A stretch of 64,000 bases of DNA from Streptomyces toyocaensis (GCF_000725125.1 NZ_JFCB01000004.1:1-64000); one strand, 5' to 3'. Shown: positions 30,702 to 38,081, counted from the first letter of the stretch. Numbers and translations: made by a program. Notes: generated from the sequence alone by a model not told the origin.

Positions 30702-31505
30702 GTGACCCGACGAACCGACTGGGCCGAGTACGAGTTCGATGCCTCCGGTGCCCCACGGGGGAGGGGCACCGCGGGCGGCGAGGGCCCAGCGCTGGGCGGT
30801 GACGCGGAGTACGACGACGGCACGGGCGGCCTCCGTGACGCGGACTCCGGCCCCGGCCGACGCGGCCGGGGCGCACGGGCGGGCGGCTCGCGTGACGGCG
30901 GGCCGCGCGGTGGACGCGGGCGCGGACGCCGGAGCCCCGGCGACGCGGCCGCGGCGGACGGGGGCGCCTCTTCCTCGTCGAGGGCGGAGCGGGAGGAACC
31001 TCCGGGGGACCCGGTCGAGCGGGCGCGGGCCATCTGTCTGCGTCTGCTCACCGGGACCCCGCGCACCCGGCAGCAGCTCGCCGACGCCCTGCGCAAGCGG
31101 GAGATCCCGGACGAGGCCGCCGAGGAGGTGCTGTCCCGGTTCGAGGAGGTCGGGCTGATCAACGACAGCGCCTTCGCGGACGCCTGGGTGGAGTCCCGGC
31201 ACCACGGCCGGGGGCTGGCCCGGCGCGCGCTCGCGCGGGAGCTGCGCACCAAGGGCGTCGACCCCGCGCTCATCGACGCGGCCGTCTCCCGGCTCGACGC
31301 CGAGCAGGAGGAGGAGACCGCCCGCGAACTGGTCACCCGCAAACTGCGCACCACTCGCGGACTCGACCGGGACAAACGCGTCCGCCGTCTCGCGGGCATG
31401 CTCGCCCGCAAGGGATATCCCGAGGGCCTCGCCCTGCGCGTCGTCCGGCAGGCGCTCGAGGAGGAGGGCGAGGACACGGACCTCCTCGGCGACGAGCCGT
31501 TCTGA
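30702..31505 (+). CDS. recX: Regulatory protein RecX with long Gly/Arg-rich N-terminal extension
   Basis: The 267-aa RecA modulator contains the three-helix repeats of the RecX family from about residue 103 (RARAICLRLLTGTPRTRQQLADAL, VGLINDSAFADAWV, GRGLARRALARELRTKGV, RKLRTTRGLDRDKRVRRLAGMLARKGY). Residues 1-100 are a low-complexity Gly/Arg/Asp extension not found in typical RecX of about 150-170 aa, probably disordered. GTG 30702 lies 3 nt after the recA stop, consistent with coupled translation. RecX limits RecA filament growth. Confidence 0.93.
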   Translation: MTRRTDWAEYEFDASGAPRGRGTAGGEGPALGGDAEYDDGTGGLRDADSGPGRRGRGARAGGSRDGGPRGGRGRGRRSPGDAAAADGGASSSSRAEREEPPGDPVERARAICLRLLTGTPRTRQQLADALRKREIPDEAAEEVLSRFEEVGLINDSAFADAWVESRHHGRGLARRALARELRTKGVDPALIDAAVSRLDAEQEEETARELVTRKLRTTRGLDRDKRVRRLAGMLARKGYPEGLALRVVRQALEEEGEDTDLLGDEPF

Positions 31506-31548
31506 AGCGGCGGGTCCCGCCTCGGTCGCCCGTGTCCGGTCCTGCGGA

Positions 31549-32217
31549 TCATCCGGCGGGGACGGCGTACACCAGCAGATTCCGCTGGTAACCGCCGCGT
31601 TCGCGGTCGTACGGGGGCGCGCAGGTGACCAGGGTCAGGACCGGCCGCCCGTGACGCCGGAACACCTCGTCGGGGAGCCTGTCCTTGTCGACCACCTCAC
31701 GGGCCGTGACCTCGTACCGGACGGGAGGCGCGTCCTCGCGGGCGACGGTGATGGCGTCGCCCTTCCGGACCCCGTACAGCTTGGCGAAGGCGCCCAGATC
31801 ACCGGTGCGGTCGTCCACGTGGCCGATCAGGACGGCGGAGCCTGCGGGGGCGCCCGGTGCGGGCCCGAAGCGGTACCAGCCGGCCTGCCCCGCGTCGTCG
31901 GGGATCTCGACCGTGCCGTCGCCCCGGACGCCGACGTCCTGGACAAGGGCCTCCAGGGAAACCCGGGGAACGCGCAGCGCCGTCGGTTCGGACGCGGGGC
32001 CGGTTGTCTTTCCCTCGCCCGGCGCGTCGTCGAGAACCCCGGACGACGTCGCGGTCGCGGGCTCCTGGGCACGCGGACGGGCGCCGAAGTCCGACGGCAC
32101 CGAGGTTCCGGACGGCCACAGCGACCAGACCAGCAGCGCCGCCAGGACGACGGCGGCGACCGCGGCGGCCACGACGGCCGCCGCGGGGGGCCGTCCGGCC
32201 CCTGTGGAGGAACGCAC
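31549..32217 (-). CDS. Class F sortase
   Basis: The 222-aa membrane-bound cysteine transpeptidase has an N-terminal signal anchor at about 13-34. The catalytic residues are His133 (LIGHVDD), Cys199 (LVTCAP) and Arg212 (YQRNLLV), in the sortase beta-barrel. The short form without class-specific extensions and the TCAPP context match actinobacterial class F enzymes. GTG 32217 starts 5 nt after the stop of the DUF4397 gene, so the two form an operon. No LPxTG substrate is encoded in the window. Confidence 0.88.
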   Translation of the reverse strand: MRSSTGAGRPPAAAVVAAAVAAVVLAALLVWSLWPSGTSVPSDFGARPRAQEPATATSSGVLDDAPGEGKTTGPASEPTALRVPRVSLEALVQDVGVRGDGTVEIPDDAGQAGWYRFGPAPGAPAGSAVLIGHVDDRTGDLGAFAKLYGVRKGDAITVAREDAPPVRYEVTAREVVDKDRLPDEVFRRHGRPVLTLVTCAPPYDRERGGYQRNLLVYAVPAG

Positions 32218-32222
32218 GGCCG

Positions 32223-33062
32223 TCAGTCGCCCCGGGCGCGCAGGTGGCGGGCGGCCAGCAGACCGGCGACCGCGACGGCACCCGCGGCGCTCCAGGCCAG
32301 CCAGGCGGTGGCGGACTCGTTGTCGGAGGCCATGGCTCCGCTCTCGCCGGCGTCCACACCGTTCGGCGCGGAGTCCATGCCGCTGATCGTCTGCGTCTTC
32401 AGCGCGAGGTTCTTGTCCTCGGCGCTGCCCCAGGCGTAGACGACCGTGCTGGTGCCCTCGGCGAGGTCGAGGTCCGCGGGGCCGATGGCCACGGTGTCGG
32501 TCCCGGCCAGGACGACATCGGCGTTCACCGTGCCGGCGGGCACCTCGAGCGACTTCTCGTTCGGGTTGGTCAGGTCCCGGACGACCGGCTCGCCGCCCGC
32601 TCGGACGTCCACGGCGGGTGCCGCGGCCACGTGACGGACGGTCAGCCGCGCCTGACCGGCCGCAACCTCGGAGGTGTCGTTGACGAACGCGGTGAGCGTG
32701 GGGTTGCCCTGCGCGTCGAGGTGGGCCGCGAGCGTGGCGTTCGCCCCGGCCGGGACATCGACGCTCTTCTGGATGGCGGGATCACCGTCGGGGCCCTCGC
32801 CGTCAGGGAAGATCTTGATGTCGTAGGTGCCCGCGTCCAGGGGCTGGGGCTCGGTCAGGGTGCCGGGCTTGAAGTCGGGAAGCAGTTCGTTCCCGTTGGC
32901 GAACACGTCGACGGTGAGGCCGGGAACGCCGTGAAACACGGACACGGACGCCTTGCCGTCCTCCTGCGCCGTACTCTGCGCGGAGGCGGGAACGGCCACG
33001 GCGAGGGACAGTACGCAGGCACCGGCGGTGGCGGCGACTGTCTTCCTGCTGCGCTTCGTCAT
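32223..33062 (-). CDS. Secreted, membrane-anchored DUF4397 protein
   Basis: The 279-aa product has ATG 33062 with AAGGGAG upstream. A Sec signal peptide ends at about ASA-Q (residues 1-29). Two DUF4397 repeats follow, at about 36-125 (SVFHGVPGLTVDVFANG) and 130-220 (LTVRHVAAAPAVDVRAGG). After an acidic linker, a C-terminal helix at about 252-270 and a basic tail (RHLRARGD) anchor it to the membrane. There is no LPxTG motif. Because it is cotranscribed with a class F sortase it may be a partner or substrate with a non-standard signal (inference). Function is unknown. Confidence 0.82.
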   Translation of the reverse strand: MTKRSRKTVAATAGACVLSLAVAVPASAQSTAQEDGKASVSVFHGVPGLTVDVFANGNELLPDFKPGTLTEPQPLDAGTYDIKIFPDGEGPDGDPAIQKSVDVPAGANATLAAHLDAQGNPTLTAFVNDTSEVAAGQARLTVRHVAAAPAVDVRAGGEPVVRDLTNPNEKSLEVPAGTVNADVVLAGTDTVAIGPADLDLAEGTSTVVYAWGSAEDKNLALKTQTISGMDSAPNGVDAGESGAMASDNESATAWLAWSAAGAVAVAGLLAARHLRARGD

Positions 33063-33178
33063 CGGAACTCCCTTCGTGGGGGCCGGTCTGCGCTGCCGCG
33101 GTCGTCATCACGAACCCCGTGGCGGCGCCTGATCCATTGTGGGAAGCGATGAGGCTTTCCGCCACTTGAGTCACATAA

Positions 33179-33192
33179 GTGCATTTTTGCAC
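33179..33192. promoter_or_regulatory. Dyad upstream of the DUF4397-sortase operon
   Basis: GTGCA-TTTT-TGCAC is a perfect 5-4-5 dyad 117 nt before the DUF4397 start. An AT-rich TTATGT on the minus strand beside it could be part of a -10. It is a candidate operator only. Confidence 0.3.
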
Positions 33193-33259
33193 CACATGGC
33201 CGCTTGTTGCCGACCTGGTGCGGGTCGGTCCGCGCCGATGCGCATGCGCCCTCATCATG

Positions 33260-33287
33260 CGAAAAAATTTTCACGTAACTATTGACG
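33260..33287. promoter_or_regulatory. Conserved 28-bp element, copy A, upstream of the first USP-like gene
   Basis: Copy A consists of the dyad core GAAAAAATTTTC, then CACGTAACT and ATTGACG. It matches copy B at 34296-34323 at 25 of 28 positions. It ends 58 bp before the start of the first USP-like gene. The dyad suggests a dimeric regulator; the terminal TTGACG resembles a -35, but no -10 follows at the right distance. Confidence 0.7.
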
Positions 33288-33345
33288 TGCTTTCTTGAGG
33301 GAGGAGAGCCTGGAGGTGTGCCCTCCTCCGGAAGGTGTGACGATC

Positions 33346-33879
33346 ATGACCTCCCTGTGCCTGCCCTCCTCGCCCGCCGCGAAGGCCGCCAGCGCCGCCT
33401 CGACGTCCGGACGTTCACGTCCACCGCGTCCGGTGGCCGCGGTGCTGGCCGACCGTCTCGACGACGTCCCGGTGGTTGATGAAGCTGCCCGCCTCGCCGT
33501 CGCGCGCGGTGCTCCGCTGCTGCTGATCGCGGTGCTGCCGCCGCTGCTGCCGCGAGCCGCGGCGGCGGCACCGGACGGCGCCACGGCCCGCGCGGTACTG
33601 GGGCGTGCTCTGCCGCACCTGGCCCGGGCGGGCATCGGATTCGAACCGGCCGTCTGTCACCGTCCTGCCGGGCGGGGCGGCCGGCTGCGCGCGGCGAGGG
33701 ATCTGCTGGACGTGGCCATCGCCCACGGCTGCTCACGGCTGGTGGTCTCCCGCAGCGGACCGGAAGGGCTCGACGCGAGCACGGTGATGGAGGCGGCCGC
33801 CATCAGGGGCGGCCCGTTCGTCCACGAGGCTCCGCCGGTGCCCTGGGCGCCGCTGACCGCCCCGCGCTCCCTCGTGTGA
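33346..33879 (+). CDS. USP-like small protein, paralogue 1
   Basis: The 177-aa product has ATG 33346 with GGAAGGTG 8 nt upstream. The core (about 30-150) resembles a universal-stress-protein Rossmann-like half: VAAVLADRLDDVPVVDEAARLAVARGAPLLLIAVL, LPHLARAGIGFEPAVCH, and DVAIAHGCSRLVVSRSG-EGLDASTVMEAA, quoted here in pieces. The canonical G-x2-G-x9-G(S/T) ATP motif is not clear. It is clearly paralogous to the protein at 34397, shares its 28-bp upstream element, and is convergent with the winged-helix regulator gene. Function is unknown. Confidence 0.7.
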   Translation: MTSLCLPSSPAAKAASAASTSGRSRPPRPVAAVLADRLDDVPVVDEAARLAVARGAPLLLIAVLPPLLPRAAAAAPDGATARAVLGRALPHLARAGIGFEPAVCHRPAGRGGRLRAARDLLDVAIAHGCSRLVVSRSGPEGLDASTVMEAAAIRGGPFVHEAPPVPWAPLTAPRSLV

Positions 33880-33896
33880 CGCGGACGCCGGGAGGC

Positions 33897-34235
33897 TTAT
33901 GGGGCGGCGTGTCCGGAGTCGGCTGCCGGAGTGTCCTCGCGGTGGATGAAGGTCGTCAGCAGGTCACCGACGGGGTGGTCGGCCTCGGTGGGGTGGCGCA
34001 GGGCGACGGTGAAGTCGATCGTGTAGCGGTTGCGGCGGCCGACGCGCGTGCGCGTGAGGTATCCGGACGTTTCGAGGTCGGCGACGATCAGCTGGACGGC
34101 GCGTTCGGTGATGCCGATGCGCTCGGCGACATCCCGGAGCCGCGCGTCGGGGTCCTGGGCGAGAGCGATCAGGACGCGCGCGTGATTGGTCAGGAACGTC
34201 CACTGGTCGCCACGTGCGGAGGAAGGCCGGCTCAT
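33897..34235 (-). CDS. Small winged-helix (MarR/ArsR-like) transcriptional regulator
   Basis: The 112-aa product has a winged-helix domain over residues about 8-85: TFLTNHARVLIALAQDPDARL, then LRDVAERIGITERAVQLIVADL (recognition helix) and the wing GYLTRTRVGRRNRYTID. No ligand-binding cysteines or histidine cluster are obvious. ATG 34235 is chosen over ATG 34247 because the -10 hexamer TATGAT occupies 34248-34243 and places transcription start at the A of this ATG. It lies between the two USP-like paralogues and is the natural candidate to bind the dyads at 34277-34323 and 33260-33287 (inference). Confidence 0.82.
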   Translation of the reverse strand: MSRPSSARGDQWTFLTNHARVLIALAQDPDARLRDVAERIGITERAVQLIVADLETSGYLTRTRVGRRNRYTIDFTVALRHPTEADHPVGDLLTTFIHREDTPAADSGHAAP

Positions 34236-34242
34236 GGCCCTC

Positions 34243-34271
34243 ATCATACGAAGCCGACTTCACCCGACCAA
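34243..34271 (-). promoter_or_regulatory. Leaderless promoter of the winged-helix regulator
   Basis: On the minus strand, -35 TTGGTC (34271-34266) and -10 TATGAT (34248-34243) are separated by exactly 17 bp. The ATG at 34235 lies 7 nt after the -10, so the mRNA should start at or 1 nt before the start codon. Confidence 0.7.
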
Positions 34272-34276
34272 GAGTG

Positions 34277-34286
34277 TTTCGCGAAA
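34277..34286. promoter_or_regulatory. Palindrome TTTCGCGAAA next to the regulator promoter
   Basis: A perfect 10-bp palindrome lies 6 bp upstream of the regulator's -35 box and 9 bp from the 28-bp element. It is a plausible autoregulatory operator, and it is absent from the copy A region. Confidence 0.45.
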
Positions 34287-34295
34287 TTTGATTGA

Positions 34296-34323
34296 CGAAA
34301 ACATTTTCGCGTAACTCTTGACG
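34296..34323. promoter_or_regulatory. Conserved 28-bp element, copy B, upstream of USP-like paralogue 2
   Basis: Copy B consists of CGAAAACATTTTCG (6-2-6 perfect dyad), then CGTAACT and CTTGACG. A TTGACG at 34318-34323 could be a -35, with GATGAT at 34342-34347 as a -10 (18-bp spacing). It lies 73 bp before the start at 34397. See copy A at 33260-33287. Confidence 0.7.
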
Positions 34324-34396
34324 GGTTTCGGGGTGCCGGGTGATGATGAACACATCACCTGATGTCCCCACTTGTCCCCTTCGGAGAGGGTCCTCG

Positions 34397-35032
34397 ATGT
34401 CCGTCCGCACTCAGACCCGTCCCGCCGCGACCGGCTCCCCGGCGCTCCCGGTCTCCCTGCCGCACCCGGTCACCGCGCTGGTCACCGACCAGCTCGACGA
34501 CCTCGTCGTGGTGGACGCGGCGGTCCGCCTGGCCGCCGCCCGCAACGCACCGGTGCTGCTGGTCGCCGTCCTGTCCGCCCGGCGGCAGCCGGCGGACCGC
34601 ACCCGCGCGGACGCGCAGACGGACCGGGCACCCCTGGCCCGGGTACTGCCCCGGCTTCGCAGCGCCGGTGTCGGCTACATCCCCGTCGTTCACCACGTAC
34701 CGGCTCCCGCGGACGGTCGGACGAGGCCCAGGGCCGCGGACGGGGTGCTGGCGCTGGCCGTGCGGCACCACTCGCCCCTCGTGGTCGCTTCCGCCCGGGG
34801 GCCGGCGGGCCTGGACGCACACAGCCTGATCAGGGCCTCCGCCCTGTGCGGCGGCCCCTCCGTTCACGCCGTCACACCCGGCTCCCCGGACGGCGCCCGC
34901 CGCGGATGCCAACACGTCCCGGCGGATTCGTCGCCCGCCGTGATGCGCACCGTGGGCACGTCGGCCGGGCGGCGCCCGCCCGCCGTCTCCGCGCTCCGAC
35001 TCCGTCCGAGGAACTCGATGTCCCATGAATGA
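34397..35032 (+). CDS. USP-like small protein, paralogue 2
   Basis: The 211-aa product has ATG 34397 with GGAGAGGG 6 nt upstream. It aligns with the 33346 protein throughout the core: PVTALVTDQLDDLVVVDAAV, NAPVLLVAVL, LPRLRSAGVGYIPVVHH, LALAVRHHSPLVVASARGP and AHSLIRASALCGGPSVH. The C-terminal 50 residues are an Arg/Pro-rich tail. The end overlaps the terC-family gene by 8 nt, so the two are translationally coupled. Fold resemblance to universal stress proteins is my reading of the strand/helix pattern. Function is unknown. Confidence 0.72.
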   Translation: MSVRTQTRPAATGSPALPVSLPHPVTALVTDQLDDLVVVDAAVRLAAARNAPVLLVAVLSARRQPADRTRADAQTDRAPLARVLPRLRSAGVGYIPVVHHVPAPADGRTRPRAADGVLALAVRHHSPLVVASARGPAGLDAHSLIRASALCGGPSVHAVTPGSPDGARRGCQHVPADSSPAVMRTVGTSAGRRPPAVSALRLRPRNSMSHE

Positions 35033-36080
35033 TCTGTCGTTCACCGTCCCGCTGTGGGTGTGGGCCTCGGTCTCGCTCGTCATCGCCGTCATGCTCGCCG
35101 TCGATCTGATCGCCCACCGGGACAACCACGTCATCGGGTTCAAGGAGGCGGCCGTCTGGTCCGGGGTGTGGATCGCGATCGGCCTGGCCTTCGGGCTGGT
35201 CCTGTTCGCGTGGCAGGGCGGTGAGGTGTCCTCCACCTACTACGCCGGATACCTGATCGAGAAGGCACTGTCGATCGACAACGTCTTCGTCTTCGCCCTG
35301 GTCTTCTCGTTCTTCGCCGTGCCCGACGCATACCAGCACAAGGTCCTGTTCTGGGGTGTCATCGGCGCACTGGTGTTCCGGCTGGTCTTCATCTTCGTCG
35401 GCGCCGAACTGCTGCAGCTCTTCTTCTGGACCGCCTACGTGTTCGGTGCGTTCCTCATCTGGACCGGCTACAAGATGGCCGTCTCCAAGGACGAGGAAGT
35501 CCATCCGGACCGCAACATCGTCGTCCGTCTGGTCAAGAGGATCATTCCCACGGACCCGAGGTTCCACGGTGGCCGCTTCTTCACGAGGATCAACGGGCGG
35601 CGTGTGGCCACCCTGCTGTTCGTGGCCCTGGTCGCGATCGAGGCCACCGACCTGATCTTCGCCGTCGACTCCGTCGCCGCGATCCTCGCGATCACCACCA
35701 ACACGTTCCTGGTGTGGACCGCCAACGCCTTCGCGGTGCTCGGCCTGCGCAGTCTGTACTTCTGCCTGGCAGGCCTGCTGCGCCGCTTCGCCTACCTCCA
35801 CTACGGGCTCGCGGTGCTGCTCGCCTTCGCCGGCGTCAAGCTGATCCTGTCCGAGACTCCCGTGGGCAAGCTGCCCATTCCCCTGACCCTCGGCGTCATC
35901 GTCGTCACCATCACCGTGTCCATCGGCTGGTCCCTCATCGCCACGCGTGACGACCACGGCGACCACGGCGGCGCCACGCCGGGTACGAGCAGCGCGGACG
36001 GCGCCAACACCGGCCGGGAGACGGGCCAGGGCTCTGCGCCTTCCACCCGCTCGCACGGTACGGAGCCGCCCCGACCGTAG
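35025..36080 (+). CDS. TerC/Alx-family integral membrane protein
   Basis: The 351-aa product has ATG 35025 with GAGGA 11 nt upstream. About nine hydrophobic helices contain the TerC signatures EKALSIDNVFVFALVF and EATDLIFAVDSVAAILAIT, whose conserved acidic residues lie in the membrane. The C-terminal 45 residues are hydrophilic. The family is linked to tellurite resistance and, for Alx/YceF-type members, to manganese export or metal loading of secreted enzymes. It is coupled to USP-like paralogue 2 and expected to share its promoter. The metal cannot be assigned from sequence. Confidence 0.9.
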   Translation: MNDLSFTVPLWVWASVSLVIAVMLAVDLIAHRDNHVIGFKEAAVWSGVWIAIGLAFGLVLFAWQGGEVSSTYYAGYLIEKALSIDNVFVFALVFSFFAVPDAYQHKVLFWGVIGALVFRLVFIFVGAELLQLFFWTAYVFGAFLIWTGYKMAVSKDEEVHPDRNIVVRLVKRIIPTDPRFHGGRFFTRINGRRVATLLFVALVAIEATDLIFAVDSVAAILAITTNTFLVWTANAFAVLGLRSLYFCLAGLLRRFAYLHYGLAVLLAFAGVKLILSETPVGKLPIPLTLGVIVVTITVSIGWSLIATRDDHGDHGGATPGTSSADGANTGRETGQGSAPSTRSHGTEPPRP

Positions 36081-36186
36081 CGATCATTCCGCTCCGCCGC
36101 CCACGGTCCGCTGTCCGCACCGGGGGCGAGGGGCCGAGGGCCGAGGGGCCGGGTGCCGGGCGTCGACGCGGCGCCGGCCCCCGGCC

Positions 36187-37806
36187 TCAGCGCGACGCCG
36201 CCCCGGCGTCCGCCTTGGCGTCCGTCTCCGTCTCCGCCGCCCCCGGTCCGCCGAGCACTGCCTCGGCCGCCGTGTACAGGTCCGCGGGGCGAACCCCGCT
36301 CAGCGCGGTGACCAGGTGGCCGTCGGGCCGTACCAGCAGCACGGTGTGGGCCGCCGCGCCCGGGTAGCTCTCGGCCACCAGCAGTTCGGCCCGGTGCGGC
36401 AGCGCCGAGACGGCCGCCGCCAGCCGGGGCATGATCCCGGCGGACACCCAGTGCCGGCGATCCCACACACCGGTACCCGGCGCGATCAGCACCACCAGCA
36501 GGGCACCCCGGCCGAGCCGGTCCCGCAGCCGGACGAACGTGCCGTCCTCCGCCGTGACCCGTACGTCCGTCACCGCCGAGCCGGGAACCGTCCCGACGGG
36601 CGCCTCGCCCTCGAGGCGGCCGGGCGCGAGCGGCGAACCGGCGTACGTGCCGGGCGCACCCAGCGCGCCGTGGCCCAGGTGACCGTCCGCCAGGAGCGTG
36701 TCGTGCCCCCGCGTGGAGCCGGGGACGCAGGAACGCAGCCCCCCGCCGCCACGCACCAGTGGCAGCGCTTGGTCGGCGGCGCGCAACCGGGAGGCGACGA
36801 TCGCCCGGCGCTCGGTCTGATAACTGTCGAGCAGCGCCTCGTGCGGACCGTGGTGCCAGGCCAGTGCCAGCTTCCAGGCGAGGTTGTCGGCGTCGCGGAG
36901 GCCCTCGTCCAGCCCGTGCGTGCCGAGGGAGCCGAGCAGGTGGGCCGCGTCCCCGGCGAGGAACACCCGGTCGGCCCGCCAGCGCCGGGCCAGCCGGTGG
37001 TGCACGGTGTGGACCCCGGTGTCCAGCAACTCGTACGGCGGCGTCGGACCGCCGGCCCAGCCGGCCAGCGTCTCCCGGACCCGGGCGAGCAGCAGTTCGG
37101 GCGTGACCAGGTCCTTGCCCGGCGGCAGCAGCCAGTCCAGGCGCCACACCCCGTCCGGAAGCGGCCGCGCGGTGATCTCCCCGGCTGAGGGCCCGGACGA
37201 ACGCCACGGCGGAATACGGTGCAGCAGTGCCTCGTCGTGCCAGGGCAGTTCGGTGCGCAGCGCGGCCACGGCGTGACGTTCCACCGCGGTGCGGCCGGGG
37301 AAGCGGATGTCCTGGAGCTTGCGCACGGTCGAGCGCGGGCCGTCGCAGCCCACCAGGTAACTTCCGCGCCACCAGGTGCCCGTCGAGCCGCGGGTGTGCG
37401 CGGTCACGCCCGAGGGCTCCTGCTCCATGGTGTCCAGCCGGCTGTCCACGGCGATCCTGACGAGCCGTTCGCCGGCGAGGGCCCCGCGCAGGGCACCCGT
37501 CAGGACGTGCTGGGCGATGTGCAGGGGAGCGGGATCCGCGTCGCCGAACGCGACCTCGCGCGTCACCTGCTTGCGCCGCATCGACCGCCATCCGGCCCAA
37601 CGGGCACCGGCGTGCGCGAGCGGCACACCGGTCAGCCGTTCCAGGAGCGCGGCGGTGTCCTCACGCAGGACGACGGTGCGCGCCGGACGGGGCTCGTCCT
37701 TGCCCGGCCCTTCATCGAGGACGACGCACGGCACCTCCTGACGTGCCAGCGCCAGAGCGAGCGTGAGCCCGACCGGCCCCGCTCCGACGACGATCACCGG
37801 GTCCAC
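36187..37806 (-). CDS. FAD-dependent aromatic-ring monooxygenase
   Basis: The 539-aa class A flavoprotein hydroxylase has the FAD-binding GxGxxG at the N-terminus (VIVVGAGPVGLTLALALA), the DG motif GCDGPRSTVR at about 175, and the GD motif RVFLAGDAAHL at about 285. The C-terminal thioredoxin-like domain (about 400-530) is typical of PheA/MhpA-type phenol and polyketide hydroxylases. GTG 37806 has AGGGAG 10 nt upstream and starts directly at the Rossmann strand. The longer frame is not coding-like. The substrate is unknown. The 230-bp upstream region has paired dyads suggesting regulation. Confidence 0.87.
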   Translation of the reverse strand: MDPVIVVGAGPVGLTLALALARQEVPCVVLDEGPGKDEPRPARTVVLREDTAALLERLTGVPLAHAGARWAGWRSMRRKQVTREVAFGDADPAPLHIAQHVLTGALRGALAGERLVRIAVDSRLDTMEQEPSGVTAHTRGSTGTWWRGSYLVGCDGPRSTVRKLQDIRFPGRTAVERHAVAALRTELPWHDEALLHRIPPWRSSGPSAGEITARPLPDGVWRLDWLLPPGKDLVTPELLLARVRETLAGWAGGPTPPYELLDTGVHTVHHRLARRWRADRVFLAGDAAHLLGSLGTHGLDEGLRDADNLAWKLALAWHHGPHEALLDSYQTERRAIVASRLRAADQALPLVRGGGGLRSCVPGSTRGHDTLLADGHLGHGALGAPGTYAGSPLAPGRLEGEAPVGTVPGSAVTDVRVTAEDGTFVRLRDRLGRGALLVVLIAPGTGVWDRRHWVSAGIMPRLAAAVSALPHRAELLVAESYPGAAAHTVLLVRPDGHLVTALSGVRPADLYTAAEAVLGGPGAAETETDAKADAGAASR

Positions 37807-37913
37807 GGCGCGGCGCTCCCTGCCCGGAGTGACGTCCGAGGGGACGTGGAGGAACGGGAAGATGGAGCAGGGTGCACGATCACAGAACGTATGCAACCTA
37901 TTGCCGGTGCTTG

Positions 37914-37976
37914 CGTCAAGTGACCGAAGGCCGGTGGCGATCATGAAGTGGGGCAGGGCCGCCCCTTCACTTGACG
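37914..37976. promoter_or_regulatory. Inverted dyads upstream of the monooxygenase
   Basis: CGTCAAGTG at 37914-37922 and CACTTGACG at 37968-37976 form a perfect 9-bp inverted repeat 45 bp apart. Each half is itself a near-palindrome (GTCA-AG-TGAC at 37915-37924). On the minus strand TTGACG in the first copy is a possible -35 with a weak TTGCAT 17 bp on. It looks like an operator for a dimeric regulator. Confidence 0.4.
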
Positions 37977-38036
37977 GTTCATCACATGAGTCCGGTGTGC
38001 ACCACTCTTCAGCGCCATGGGCGCCGGCCGGCACTC

Positions 38037-38081
38037 GACATGAGTGTGGCCCGCCGTTTCCCGGCGGGCCACACTCATGTC
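38037..38081 (-). terminator. Strong hairpin terminator after gluD
   Basis: A 20-bp perfect stem (38037-38056 with 38062-38081) closes a 5-nt loop, 16 nt past the gluD stop on the minus strand. It has no U-tract, as is common in Streptomyces. It separates the glu operon from the monooxygenase gene. Confidence 0.85.

Noticed and set aside
33295..33345. A GTG start at 33295 for USP-like paralogue 1
   Set aside because: It would begin only 7 bp after the 28-bp element, leaving no room for a leader, while ATG 33346 has GGAAGGTG at proper spacing.
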